Shown: positions 7,928-17,743, counted from the first letter of the stretch. The stretch: 61,574 bases of DNA from Lachnospiraceae bacterium (GCA_024682835.1 JAIKYU010000032.1:1-61574), one strand, 5' to 3'. The notes: a model not told the origin generated them from the sequence alone. Numbers and translations: made by a program.

Positions 7928-10129
7928 ATGATTCTTGAACAGATAGGAAACATTTTCTCCATCCTGATGAATCTGACCGGACTGACCCTCTGTCTGTTCC
8001 GGTATTTTGAGCACCCCCGCAAAACCCTTGCCTTTTCGGTGATCTTCTTCCTGGGCAACATGCTCTCCAATTACTATTGGGGCGTATACATGCTTGTCAT
8101 GAATGACTATCCGAATGTTTCCTCGTTCCTTGCCTATCTCGGGTGGAACCTGGCCTTTATGATGCTTGTCTGCATGCAGTGGTGCCTGCGGAAGGAGCAC
8201 GGTATCCGCACCTTTTCCCTGTTATCTTTCATCCCGATCCCCGTCAATCTCGCCCAGCTGTTCCTGTATCTTCAGTTCGGCGGTATTTTCAACAATGTCT
8301 GGCAGGTCTTCTGGACCACGGCATCCGCCTGCCTCTCTCTGGATACGCTCATCGGTTACTTCCGAAACAGTAAAAAGGGAGCCGGGTTTCCATATATCAG
8401 TGCGGCCATCTTTCTCTTCATCACCAATGAATTTGCCACCTGGACTGTATCCTGTTTTGACTGGCCATCCGAATGGTCCAATCCCTACAATTACCTGAGT
8501 CTGCTCAACGGTGTCTTCTATCTCCTGATTCCGCTCGCGATTGCCGGGGAATACGTCACGGAGGAAATAATCCCGGGTGACGATTCCCGCCGGCGTCTTC
8601 TCAACATCTTCCGTCCGGCATATACGATCGTGGTCGCCGTCTGCTGCATCGGAGGATATTTCCTCGCTCTCTGGATGCGCGGCACGCTGTCCGCCGGCAT
8701 CGGAGAGACAGGTTCATCCGATCCCTACAGCGTGATTGCGGTCATGCTGTTCGTTGTTTCTCTGATCATCGTCTCCTTTACCATCACAATCATCCTGGTC
8801 GTCAATTCCGACAAGGAAAGCCGGGAAAAAGTGGCCCTCGAAACCGCCAGACAGGACGCCGTGAAGTCCAACGCCGCAAAAATCGAATTTCTTGTCGATA
8901 TGTCGCAGGAAATCCGTACCCCCATCCATGCCATGCTCGGTATGAATGAAATGGTTCTCCATGAAACCACACAGGCGGAGCGTTCTCTCCCGCAGACCCG
9001 GGAGGAGCTTTCGCAGCTTCTGTCCAGTATCCGCGGTTATTCCGGCAGCATCACCGAGGCCGGCAATCATCTGCTCACGATCATCAATGATATCCTGGAA
9101 TACTCTCAGATCGAAGCCGGCAGAATGGCGATCGCGGACAATGCCTACCGCTTGAGCACCGTCCTGAACGATGTCAGCAACATGATCATCAGTCAGGCAA
9201 AAAACAAGGGGCTGAAATATGACGTCATCGTTGACGGGTCTCTTCCGGACAACCTTCGCGGAGACGACGTGTGCCTCAGGAAAATCATCGGGAATCTCCT
9301 GAGCAACGCGGTCAAGTACACGGATCATGGGAAAATTGCCCTGTTTGTTTCGGAGAACAAGCTCTCCGGCAAATCCCACAGCGGGGAAATTGACCTGGAA
9401 ATCTCCGTAAAAGACACCGGCGTCGGGATCAGCGAGGAAGACATTGCAACACTGTTTGACAGATTTGAGCGAACGGTCAGCAATAAGGATCTCTCTGCCG
9501 ATCACAGCGGTCTGGGTCTTGCAATAACCAAACGTCTGTTGGAGACGATGGGCGGCAACATCTCCGTGGAAAGCCGTCCTGGCCGCGGTTCCACCTTTAC
9601 TGCCACCATTCCGCAGCAGATCATCTCACTGGATCCGATCGGTGATTATAGGGTAAGGTACGAAAAAGAACCCGATCTGCGGCAGTTCCGAAACGAATCC
9701 TTCCATGCGGATCACGCCCAGATCCTGATCATCGATGATATGGCAATGAACCATGCCGTGATCATGGGATTGCTCCGGAAAACGGGAATCCGGATCGAGA
9801 CGGCCACCGGCGGTGAGGAGGCAATCAAGCATTGCAGAAACACCCATTACGATCTGATCCTGATGGATCAGGGGATGCCGGAAATGGACGGGATCACAGT
9901 CATGCAGCACATCCGGAAGGATCCGGAGAGCAGGAACATCCGAACGCCGTTTATCTGTCTCACGGCAGATACCCTATCCGGCACGCAGGAGAATGTCCCC
10001 TCCGGCGGATTTCAGGATTATCTTTCCAAACCGATTGACTACGAAAGGCTGGAAAAAATGCTGCTGAAGCATCTCCCGAAAGACAAAATCATCCTAATTG
10101 ACAACGCTTCCTCAAAAACCGAAGGTTGA
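7928..10129 (+). CDS. Membrane hybrid histidine kinase lacking the phosphoacceptor histidine
   Basis: 733 residues: about eight membrane helices (1-300), a dimerisation helix region (about 305-375), HATPase (about 410-560; NLLSNAVKYTD, DTGVGISEED, SGLGLAITKRL) and a receiver domain (about 600-720; IDD, LILMDQGMPEMDG, DYLSKPID). The H-box reads SQEIRTP, where the family has SHEIRTP: codon 327 (8906-8908) is CAG, so His is Gln. The ATP-binding site and the receiver Asp are intact. It may act as an allosteric partner, a phosphatase, or a receiver phosphorylated by another kinase such as the one at 20145. Its stop is 3 nt from the convergent GNAT gene. Confidence 0.85.
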   Translation: MILEQIGNIFSILMNLTGLTLCLFRYFEHPRKTLAFSVIFFLGNMLSNYYWGVYMLVMNDYPNVSSFLAYLGWNLAFMMLVCMQWCLRKEHGIRTFSLLSFIPIPVNLAQLFLYLQFGGIFNNVWQVFWTTASACLSLDTLIGYFRNSKKGAGFPYISAAIFLFITNEFATWTVSCFDWPSEWSNPYNYLSLLNGVFYLLIPLAIAGEYVTEEIIPGDDSRRRLLNIFRPAYTIVVAVCCIGGYFLALWMRGTLSAGIGETGSSDPYSVIAVMLFVVSLIIVSFTITIILVVNSDKESREKVALETARQDAVKSNAAKIEFLVDMSQEIRTPIHAMLGMNEMVLHETTQAERSLPQTREELSQLLSSIRGYSGSITEAGNHLLTIINDILEYSQIEAGRMAIADNAYRLSTVLNDVSNMIISQAKNKGLKYDVIVDGSLPDNLRGDDVCLRKIIGNLLSNAVKYTDHGKIALFVSENKLSGKSHSGEIDLEISVKDTGVGISEEDIATLFDRFERTVSNKDLSADHSGLGLAITKRLLETMGGNISVESRPGRGSTFTATIPQQIISLDPIGDYRVRYEKEPDLRQFRNESFHADHAQILIIDDMAMNHAVIMGLLRKTGIRIETATGGEEAIKHCRNTHYDLILMDQGMPEMDGITVMQHIRKDPESRNIRTPFICLTADTLSGTQENVPSGGFQDYLSKPIDYERLEKMLLKHLPKDKIILIDNASSKTEG

Positions 10130-10132
10130 CGC

Positions 10133-10711
10133 TCAGGACCGCGCATCCGGGTGGCTTTTTTTCTCCATGCTGTCCAGAATCAGACCGACGAAGGCGCCGG
10201 TCACAACGCCGGCGACCGTGCCGACCCAGGGATTTGAAAGCACAATCCCCAAAACGAAGCCGGCCGTAATTCCCACAGAAAGATACAATCCGGCCCATGC
10301 GCTTTTCTGTCTCTTCATGGAGTAATAATCCCGGCCGTCCTTGTGCTCGCGGAACACATACCCTGCCTTTTCGAGGGCATGCACACAGCGGTCGTTCTCA
10401 TGCTCGCACACGGCACAGATCTCCCGCAAATCCCGAAACCGAAAAACAAACTTTGCCATGAAGTAAAAGATCTCCGCTCCGTATCCTCTGTTGCGATACT
10501 CCGGTGCGAGATCCACGCAGATTATCACCTCGCCGGGAACCTTGCTGCCGCCGATGCGCATGGAGCCGATGGTATCCCGTGTCCCGTCGCGCTGCTGCAC
10601 AATCCAACTGCCATTCCAGAGATCCTCCTCCTTTTCCGGCCTGAACAGCAGGTGATCGGAAACCAGCGGAAACCGAAGGCTGTTCTTCCCGGACTGGCTA
10701 TCTGTTCTCAT
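10133..10711 (-). CDS. GNAT acetyltransferase-like protein with C-terminal membrane hairpin
   Basis: 192 residues. The first about 130 residues resemble the GNAT fold (VDLAPEYRNRGYGAEIFY is the acetyl-CoA binding motif R/QxxGxG/A; the segment ALEKAGYVFRE follows). The remainder has two hydrophobic helices rich in Gly and Val, suggesting a membrane anchor, which is unusual for this family. The ATG at 10711 has GGAGGAAAGAG upstream and overlaps the CDF gene by 14 nt, so expression is coupled. The substrate is unknown. Confidence 0.72.
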   Translation of the reverse strand: MRTDSQSGKNSLRFPLVSDHLLFRPEKEEDLWNGSWIVQQRDGTRDTIGSMRIGGSKVPGEVIICVDLAPEYRNRGYGAEIFYFMAKFVFRFRDLREICAVCEHENDRCVHALEKAGYVFREHKDGRDYYSMKRQKSAWAGLYLSVGITAGFVLGIVLSNPWVGTVAGVVTGAFVGLILDSMEKKSHPDARS

Positions 10712-11585
10712 CTCTTTCCTCCGCGGGATTAACATGTATCATCACATGCTTGACACTCGGAAACTCGCTTTCCACGCTATCATGCACGCGTTCGGCAATG
10801 GCATGCGCATGAAGCAGGGAAACGTCCCTCTGCACGGCTATTTCAAGATCAATATAAATCTTATTGCCAAACTGTCTCGTCCGCAGCAGATCGATCTGCT
10901 CGACGCCCTCCTGTCCCTCCACAAAGCTGCGGAGTTTTTCCTCAAAGGCACTGTCGCAGGAGGTGTCCAGCATCTTGTTGACCGCGTCACGAAAAATGTC
11001 GTAGGCCACCTTGATGATGAACACGCAGATTACCAGACTCGCAATGGGATCCATGATCGCCAGTCCAAGCTTCGCAAGCCCGATACCCAGGAAGGAGCCG
11101 ACGGATGAAATCGCATCCGAACGATGATGCCACGCATCTGCCTTAAACGCAGGTGAATCAAGCTTTTTGGCGTAGTACATGGTATACCAGAACATGGCCT
11201 CTTTGACGACAATGGAGATGATCGCGGCGATTAACGGCAGCATGGTCGGTATCTCCAGCGCTTCAGAGCCGAAAAACAGCTTGCGTGCCCCGGTAACGCC
11301 GATTCCGATCCCGGTTCCTGCAAGAATGAGCCCCAGAAGCATCGACGCGACACATTCCAGCCGCTCATGACCGTAGGGATGCTCCTTATCTTCCTCCCGC
11401 TGCGACATGATCACGCCGATATATGCGATCAGGGTTGCAAAGACATCCGAAAAGGAATGGACGGCATCCGACACCATGGCGCCGGAGTGTCCGAACAGTC
11501 CCGCCAGAAGCTTAAAAACCGCCAACAGGACATTCCCGAAGATTCCGACATTGGAAAGTCTTTTTACGATCCGCTGTTCATTCAT
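10698..11585 (-). CDS. Cation diffusion facilitator family metal exporter
   Basis: 295 residues: six membrane helices (about 12-210) and a C-terminal cytoplasmic domain (about 215-290). The metal-site motifs are SDAVHSFSD in helix 2 and HHRSDA in helix 5, and HPYGHER lies in the loop between. CDF proteins export Zn, Mn, Fe or Co from the cytosol in exchange for protons; the metal cannot be fixed from these motifs. It is the first gene of a two-gene unit with the GNAT protein and diverges from rhaD. Confidence 0.9.
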   Translation of the reverse strand: MNEQRIVKRLSNVGIFGNVLLAVFKLLAGLFGHSGAMVSDAVHSFSDVFATLIAYIGVIMSQREEDKEHPYGHERLECVASMLLGLILAGTGIGIGVTGARKLFFGSEALEIPTMLPLIAAIISIVVKEAMFWYTMYYAKKLDSPAFKADAWHHRSDAISSVGSFLGIGLAKLGLAIMDPIASLVICVFIIKVAYDIFRDAVNKMLDTSCDSAFEEKLRSFVEGQEGVEQIDLLRTRQFGNKIYIDLEIAVQRDVSLLHAHAIAERVHDSVESEFPSVKHVMIHVNPAEERDENR

Positions 11586-11700
11586 GAAAAGAATTACCTC
11601 CGCACACCGGCGGACTGCTGTCCCGACCGGATCACTGATCTAAAGAATATCACAACAGACAGCCGCCAACAAGCCCGAACAGAACATCCTCCTTTCCTAT

Positions 11701-11729
11701 TCACAGATGCGGTCGATTTTGCTATACTG
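11701..11729 (+). promoter_or_regulatory. Promoter of the rhaD-signalling operon
   Basis: TTCACA (11701-11706), 17 nt spacer, TATACT (11724-11729), 36 nt before the rhaD ATG. It is the only good sigma-A-like match seen in the divergent region 11586-11764. Confidence 0.6.
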
Positions 11730-11764
11730 TTAAGATATGAAAAACCATGCACGGAGATAATACC

Positions 11765-12619
11765 ATGAACAACATCCTGAACGCACCCTTTCTGACAGAA
11801 CTGGTGCGCACCTGCACGAATATGTACAACCACGGCTGGGATGAACGCAACAGCGGAAATATCAGTATCCTGCTGGACGAAGCGGACGTCTCTGCCTGTC
11901 TGGACGTAACGCACGTCCTGCGCACCATTCCGACCGGATTTTCCGCACCCGAGCTCAACGGCAGATACTTTCTCGTCACCGGTACCGGCAAGTATTTTAA
12001 AAACGTGCAGGTTGCACCGGACGAAAACCTCGGTCTCGTGCGCGTCGTCGATAGCGGCCGGTCGGTGGAGCTCCTCTGGGGATTCTCCGACGGCGGCACG
12101 TTCACCAGCGAATTCCCCGCCCACATGATGAGCCACACGGCACGGCTTTCCGTGAGTCCCGAAAACCGGGTAGTCATGCACTGCCATCCCGCCAACCTTC
12201 TGGCCATGACCTACGTCCATGATCTGGACGAGCGTTCCTTTACCCGGACCCTCTGGCAGATGTGCACCGAATGCGTTTTCATCTTCCCCGAAGGGGTCAA
12301 TGTCCTGCCCTGGATGGTTTGCGGCACCAACGAAATCGGTCAGGCCACCGCAGAAAAGATGAAAACCGCCCGTCTCGTTGTCTGGGCTCACCACGGAATC
12401 TATGCCGCCGGGCGGGATCTGGACGAGACCTTCGGTCTCATCGAAACGGCGGAAAAGGCCGCAGAGATCTACCTGAAAATCGCCCACCTGCCGCTTTTAC
12501 AGACGATCACCGACGAACAGCTGCACCAGCTGGAAATGCGTTTTCATGTCAAAGCAAGAGAGGGTTATTTAAACATCCGACCGGTTCAGTCTGGTCCGGA
12601 AGGAGCACGAGACAGATGA
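11765..12619 (+). CDS. rhaD: L-rhamnulose-1-phosphate aldolase
   Basis: 284 residues, class II aldolase family. It cleaves L-rhamnulose 1-phosphate to dihydroxyacetone phosphate and L-lactaldehyde in the cytosol. Zn ligands are visible in MHCHPANL and AHHGIYAAG, a Glu in PEGVNVLPWM is in the usual place, and the N-terminus carries the RNSGNIS phosphate-binding loop. The ATG at 11765 follows GGAG with suitable spacing; an ATG 18 nt earlier has no binding site. Its TGA overlaps the ATG of the next, HD-GYP, gene. No rhaA or rhaB is in the window, so it is separated from the rest of its pathway. Confidence 0.93.
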   Translation: MNNILNAPFLTELVRTCTNMYNHGWDERNSGNISILLDEADVSACLDVTHVLRTIPTGFSAPELNGRYFLVTGTGKYFKNVQVAPDENLGLVRVVDSGRSVELLWGFSDGGTFTSEFPAHMMSHTARLSVSPENRVVMHCHPANLLAMTYVHDLDERSFTRTLWQMCTECVFIFPEGVNVLPWMVCGTNEIGQATAEKMKTARLVVWAHHGIYAAGRDLDETFGLIETAEKAAEIYLKIAHLPLLQTITDEQLHQLEMRFHVKAREGYLNIRPVQSGPEGARDR

Positions 12620-15600
12620 AAAACTGGAAAACATGGCAGATCGTACTGTTTATCGCTGCATGCGTATCCCTGAATATTTGCGGCAAACTGATTTCCGTAT
12701 GGCTGGAGCTGCCTCTGTGGGCTGATTCATTCGGCACCGCGCTATGCGCCACTATCGCCGGGCCGGTCTGCGGCGCGCTCGTGGGCGTGACGGGCAATCT
12801 GGCTTACTGCGTTATCAACCACCTGTCAGCGGCGTATTCCATTACCAGCATCTCGCTCGGCGTCATTATCGGAATCGCAGCGCGCAGAAAGTGGTTCGAC
12901 CGCTTCTATGGCTTTATGAAAGCCGCCACACTGGCCACGCTCACGGCACTCGTTGTCTCCGTACCGGTGAACCTGCTGTTTGACCACGGACATACCGGCA
13001 ACAAATGGGGAAACGGTGTCATCGACTATCTTCTGGCCAAATCATGGCCTCCTTTCCTGTGCAGTATCCTCGGTCAGCTGGCTCTCGAATTTGCCGACAA
13101 GGTGCTCACGATCGCCGCTGTGTACCTGGTCATTCTTTTCCGTCGCTGGGACAGGGAGAAGAGCCGTGAACGGGCGATGCAGTTTGGCAAAAACATAAGC
13201 CCCCTCATTCTTCTTTTTCTGTCCGCGGGTCTCGCCCTGTCCTTGTCTGCAACTGCCAAGGCATCATCCGATTCCTCTCACACGGACTACAACGACTATG
13301 TCCAGAGTATCTACAGCAGCAACAACGGCCTGCCCTGCGGCGAAGCCAACGACATCGCGCAGACCAATGACGGCGTCCTCTGGATCGGCACCTATGCGGG
13401 ACTGTATCGATATAACGGCCGTGAATTCCGCTGGGTGGACAATTATGAATCCGTCAAAAACGTAAACTGCCTTTATGTGGACGAGGAAGGCCGCCTGTGG
13501 ATCGGCACCAATGACAACGGTCTCTCCATTGCGATCCGCGAAAAAGTCGTCAATGTGCTCGACCAGTCAAGCGGGCTCCCGTCCAATTCCGTGCGATGCA
13601 TCGTCCGGGCGTCAGACAACTATTACTATGTCGGCACCACTGCCAGCATGCAGATCCTTGTGATGAATAACGGTCTGAAGGCCACGAACACACTTGAAGA
13701 GGTGAACTATTCCGACAGCATCACGGCCGATCTGAACGGGCATGTGGCCGTGATTGCTTCCAACGGACGGCTCTTCCTGATGAAAAAGGGAGACGTTCTG
13801 ACTTCCCTCCAGCTTCCGGACGAACAGGAACTGTTTAACTGCTGCGCCTTTGCACCGGACGGGACCCTGATGGTGGGCACATCGACCAATCATATTTACC
13901 GCTACGACGTTTCCGGCGATGATTTCAGGCAGATCGACATCACAACCTGTGAAAACGTCAACAGCATCAACAATCTGAACTACTTAAGCGACGGTACACT
14001 GTTTATCTCCACCGACAGCGGCATCTCCTACATAAACCAAAGCGGCTACCAGACACTGAATACCAACGAATTCAATAACTCCATCGACCATATGCTCTGT
14101 GACTATCAGGGAAATCTCTGGTTTACCTCCTCCAGACTCGGTCTGCTGCGGCTTGCCAAATCTCCGTTCAAGGACGTTTACGGTTCGATCGGTATGGAAC
14201 GGCGGGTGGTCAATGCCATTGTTTTCTGGCAGGGCTGTTATTACATCGGCACCGACAAGGGACTGGATGTGGTTGACGAGTCCTGCCGCAATCAGCTTAC
14301 GAATGACCTGACCGCCGAGCTGGACGGCAGACGGATCCGCTGTATGTACGTGGACAGTGAAAACCACCTTTGGGTCTGCACCTACGGAAACGGCCTGATG
14401 GAATACGCGCCGGACGGCAAATCGTGGAGCTACAACGCGAAAAACGGCAGCTTCGGAAACCGGGCCCGGATCGTGACCGGCCTGTCGGACGGAACGATTC
14501 TGGCCGCCGGCGATACCGGAATCAGCTATATCAGTGATCATAAGATCACACGAACCATCCGGAATGAGGACGGCCTGATCAACTCCATGATTCTGACGCT
14601 GACCGAGAAGAGCGACGGCACCATCCTCGCGGGAACGGACGGAGACGGAATCGCCGTGCTCAAGGACGGTAAGGTACAGCGCATGCTCACCCGCGAGGAC
14701 GGTCTCAGCAGCGGCGTCATCCTCCGCACGATCAAAGATCCGAAATCCGAAGGGATATTCGTTGTCACCAGCAACAGCTTGTGCTATCTCGATCCGGACG
14801 ATTCCATCCGCGTGCTGGAGAAATTCCCGTACTACAACAACTATGATATCTGGGTAAAGGATGATGACACCCTTTTCGTCATGTCCAGCGCCGGCATTTA
14901 TGTCGTGGAACGCGATGAGCTTGTGGCCGGCGGCGAGATCGCCTGGGAGCTTCTGGACGCACGGCGCGGACTGGGAACCTCTCTGACCGCCAATTCCTGG
15001 AACTATTACGACGGAAACGGTGAATTATATCTCCCCTGCGACACGGGTGTTTACATTATAGATGTCGGAAAATACAACAACGATGTCCGTTCCTACCGGA
15101 TGCAGCTCGCTGCCGTCCGGCTGGACGGTGTTTTGCAGCCGCCGGTCCGCAAGGGCGCCATCTCGGTTCCACAGGGCGTGGATCGCATCGAGCTCTACCC
15201 GGAGATCCTGAACTACACCATCCAGGAGCCAAACATCGGCTACTATCTCGAGGGCTACGACTCACAATGGGCGATCGTCCCGCAGAACAATCTGAACAAT
15301 ATCATCTACGTCAACCTCCCGGCGGGCAGTTACACCTTCCATCTGGCCATTCTCGACAGCGCCGGGGAACGTGTTCTTGAGGACCGCAAATTTGATCTCC
15401 TTAAGGAGGGCGAGCTCTATGAGCAGCCGTTCTTCCAGATTTATATGCTGCTGCTCCTTTCCATGATTCTCATCTGGTTTACCTGGCTCGTGGTGCAGCG
15501 CCAGCTGAACCAGCAGCAGATCAAGCTGAATATGGCGAACGAGACGGTCAACGCGATCGCCAACGCCGTCGACGCCAAGGACGTGCGCACCCACCAGCAC

Positions 15601-16272
15601 TCCATGCGCGTAGCGGAATACTCCGTGCTGATTGCGCAGGAAATGAACTGCTATAAATGGTGGCAGAAGAAAAAAGCGCTCAGCAGTCTCAAAAAGGCGG
15701 CTCAGCTGCATGATATCGGCAAGATCAGCGTGCCGGACAGCGTCTTAAACAAGGTCGGCCGATTGACCGATGAGGAGTATGCGCAGATGAAATCCCACGT
15801 GATTAAGGGTGCGGAGATCCTGAAGGATTTCACGCTGGTGGAGCACGTCGAGGAGGGTACCCGGTATCACCATGAACGCTACGACGGACGCGGCTATCCG
15901 GATGGTCTGAAGGGGGAGGAAATCCCGCTCATCGGCCGGATCATCGGTGTTGCCGATGCCTTCGACGCGATGACCTCCAATCGTGTCTACCGCAACCACA
16001 TGGATACCGACTATGTGTTGAACGAAATGAAGCGCGGACGGGGCACGCAGTTCGACCCGAATGTACTGGATGCTTTTTTCCGTCTGATTGATAAGGGCAT
16101 CATCAATCTGGAGGAGCTCTATAAACAAAAGCGTGAGGAGATCCGGCATGCGGATCAGGAAGCACAGGAAGAACTCGCCCGCCGCGTGGAAGAGGACAAA
16201 AAGATCCAGGCTGCCCGATTGCAAAATGAGAGCAAGAAGGTGCCGGCTGAAAAGGAGGGTTCCGAGACATGA
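12616..16272 (+). CDS. ECF-S-like membrane domain / beta-propeller / HD-GYP signalling protein
   Basis: 1218 residues. Residues 1-210 resemble an ECF-transporter S component (several helices; GTALCATIAGPVCGALVG). After a helix at about 195-212 comes an extracytoplasmic beta-propeller of two-component-regulator repeats (repeated LWIGT, LWVCT and similar, about 240-830), then a Y_Y_Y-like Ig domain (about 840-930) and a membrane helix (about 940-960). Last is a cytoplasmic HD-GYP domain (about 975-1170) with HDIGK, HHERYDGRGYP and GVADAFDAMT, and a charged coiled-coil tail. HD-GYP domains hydrolyse c-di-GMP, and the motif here is complete. An S-component-type sensor on a reg-prop/HD-GYP chain is unusual. 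It overlaps rhaD and the next gene by 4 nt each. Confidence 0.87.
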   Translation: MKNWKTWQIVLFIAACVSLNICGKLISVWLELPLWADSFGTALCATIAGPVCGALVGVTGNLAYCVINHLSAAYSITSISLGVIIGIAARRKWFDRFYGFMKAATLATLTALVVSVPVNLLFDHGHTGNKWGNGVIDYLLAKSWPPFLCSILGQLALEFADKVLTIAAVYLVILFRRWDREKSRERAMQFGKNISPLILLFLSAGLALSLSATAKASSDSSHTDYNDYVQSIYSSNNGLPCGEANDIAQTNDGVLWIGTYAGLYRYNGREFRWVDNYESVKNVNCLYVDEEGRLWIGTNDNGLSIAIREKVVNVLDQSSGLPSNSVRCIVRASDNYYYVGTTASMQILVMNNGLKATNTLEEVNYSDSITADLNGHVAVIASNGRLFLMKKGDVLTSLQLPDEQELFNCCAFAPDGTLMVGTSTNHIYRYDVSGDDFRQIDITTCENVNSINNLNYLSDGTLFISTDSGISYINQSGYQTLNTNEFNNSIDHMLCDYQGNLWFTSSRLGLLRLAKSPFKDVYGSIGMERRVVNAIVFWQGCYYIGTDKGLDVVDESCRNQLTNDLTAELDGRRIRCMYVDSENHLWVCTYGNGLMEYAPDGKSWSYNAKNGSFGNRARIVTGLSDGTILAAGDTGISYISDHKITRTIRNEDGLINSMILTLTEKSDGTILAGTDGDGIAVLKDGKVQRMLTREDGLSSGVILRTIKDPKSEGIFVVTSNSLCYLDPDDSIRVLEKFPYYNNYDIWVKDDDTLFVMSSAGIYVVERDELVAGGEIAWELLDARRGLGTSLTANSWNYYDGNGELYLPCDTGVYIIDVGKYNNDVRSYRMQLAAVRLDGVLQPPVRKGAISVPQGVDRIELYPEILNYTIQEPNIGYYLEGYDSQWAIVPQNNLNNIIYVNLPAGSYTFHLAILDSAGERVLEDRKFDLLKEGELYEQPFFQIYMLLLLSMILIWFTWLVVQRQLNQQQIKLNMANETVNAIANAVDAKDVRTHQHSMRVAEYSVLIAQEMNCYKWWQKKKALSSLKKAAQLHDIGKISVPDSVLNKVGRLTDEEYAQMKSHVIKGAEILKDFTLVEHVEEGTRYHHERYDGRGYPDGLKGEEIPLIGRIIGVADAFDAMTSNRVYRNHMDTDYVLNEMKRGRGTQFDPNVLDAFFRLIDKGIINLEELYKQKREEIRHADQEAQEELARRVEEDKKIQAARLQNESKKVPAEKEGSET

Positions 16273-17462
16273 AGCGCGTATATATCACTACGGTACTGAC
16301 CTGTCTGGGCATCCTTGCCTTTTTTCTCGGCTGCTTCCGGCTCATGAACCTCACCGGCCAAAGGTCGCATCTGACTGTCGGTTTTGTCTATGACAACGAT
16401 GAAAGCACGCCCTACACCTACAACTTCTCGCTCGCCAAAGATGCGCTGGAAAAAGAATACGGCGACCGTCTGGATATCCTTTCATGCAGCAACGTGATGG
16501 ATGACGAAATGGAGGAACCGCTCAGGGAGCTGGCCGAAAAAGGCTGCGATATCATTTTCTTCAACGGCTACAGCACGCTGGTGCGGACGCTTGCTCCGGA
16601 ATATCCGAATATTCAATTCTGTCAGACGTCCTATATGGACATGAGTGATCAGACGGTTCCCGCCAACTACCACACCTTTAAGGGCGAAGCCTACCAGGGT
16701 CGGTATGTCAGCGGTATTGCCGCGGGTATGAAGATCAAACAGATGATCTCGGATGGGATCATTTCAGAGGATCGGGCTCTTGTCGGTTTTGTCGCCGCAT
16801 TTCCCACCTCCGAGGTCATTTCCGGCTACACTGCCTTTCTGCTGGGCGTCCGCTCCATGGTGCCGACTGCCAAAATGCATGTGCGCTACACACATACCTG
16901 GAGCAGCTACCCGCAGGAAAAGAGTGCGGCTCAACAGCTTTTGAGTGAAGGCTGTGTGGTCATCTCCCAGCATACCGACACCATCGGACCGGCCATTGCC
17001 TGTGAGGAGGCATCAGAAACAAGTCCTGTCTGTTTTGTCGGCAACAATCAAAGCATGTCGGAGATTGCGCCGGGCACCTCCCTGATCACGTCGAGAATCT
17101 GTTGGGAGCCCTATGTGCTCGCTGCCGTGGATGCGGTCATGTCCAACAAGAGCATCGAATCAAACCTCTCCGGCCGGATCCACGGGACCGATGTGTCCGC
17201 TGGATTTGATCAAAGCTGGGTGGAAGTGGATGATCTGAATCTGCAGATCGCCGCACCCGGCACCCAGGAGGCCATGGATCATGCCATTGAACTTTTTCAG
17301 CGCGGCTACACCGATATTGTGTTCAAGGGCAATTACATCGGCATCAATCCGGAGGATCCCTCCGATGTGCTGGATCTGAAGGACGGTTACACGGAGAACG
17401 TGAACACCTCTTATCCCCTGTTTCACTACATCCTGAAGGACGTCATCACCATCGAAGAGTAA
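16269..17462 (+). CDS. BMP/Med (PnrA-like) family extracytoplasmic binding protein
   Basis: 397 residues with an N-terminal hydrophobic segment (about 5-24) containing FFLGC. The Cys at 22 may be a lipobox, though the sequence is atypical and the segment could be a plain anchor. The rest matches the basic membrane protein/Med fold of periplasmic nucleoside-binding proteins (LTVGFVYDNDE, CDIIFFNGY, GRYVSGIAAGMK, VGFVAAFP, VISQHTD). No ABC transporter genes for it are nearby, and it overlaps the HD-GYP gene by 4 nt. It is therefore probably a ligand sensor for the signalling proteins rather than a transporter subunit. Confidence 0.82.
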   Translation: MKRVYITTVLTCLGILAFFLGCFRLMNLTGQRSHLTVGFVYDNDESTPYTYNFSLAKDALEKEYGDRLDILSCSNVMDDEMEEPLRELAEKGCDIIFFNGYSTLVRTLAPEYPNIQFCQTSYMDMSDQTVPANYHTFKGEAYQGRYVSGIAAGMKIKQMISDGIISEDRALVGFVAAFPTSEVISGYTAFLLGVRSMVPTAKMHVRYTHTWSSYPQEKSAAQQLLSEGCVVISQHTDTIGPAIACEEASETSPVCFVGNNQSMSEIAPGTSLITSRICWEPYVLAAVDAVMSNKSIESNLSGRIHGTDVSAGFDQSWVEVDDLNLQIAAPGTQEAMDHAIELFQRGYTDIVFKGNYIGINPEDPSDVLDLKDGYTENVNTSYPLFHYILKDVITIEE

Positions 17463-17486
17463 AACGTTGTAGAGAGGAGTAAAAAA

Positions 17487-17705
17487 ATGGCACCAAATGT
17501 GGAATCAAAATTTCAGCTCATTCTCGAGAAGAAGCTGAAGTACACCTCGGCAAATCTCGGATTCAATATGCTGATCAGCAAGCTGCAGAGAAAGCTTGCA
17601 AGCGATCCGGGATGTTTGACCGAGTGTCTCAGGGAAGCCGACGAGTTTGCCGCCAAGTTTCCCGCTGTTGTAAACGCCGACTTCGCAAGGATCTCGGCTC
17701 TTTGA
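17487..17705 (+). CDS. Small helical protein of unknown function
   Basis: 72 residues, with a good GAGAGGAGT binding site before the ATG. It is predicted mostly alpha-helical (FQLILEKKLKYTSANLG; LISKLQRKLAS), with a single Cys pair position (CLTEC) and no signal peptide. Not recognised. It lies 24 nt after the BMP gene and 38 nt before the UGA-interrupted gene, so it belongs to the same operon and may be a partner of one of the neighbours. Confidence 0.6.
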   Translation: MAPNVESKFQLILEKKLKYTSANLGFNMLISKLQRKLASDPGCLTECLREADEFAAKFPAVVNADFARISAL

Positions 17706-17743
17706 AAACCGGATCTTATTATTTGACAAAAGGAGGAATGACC

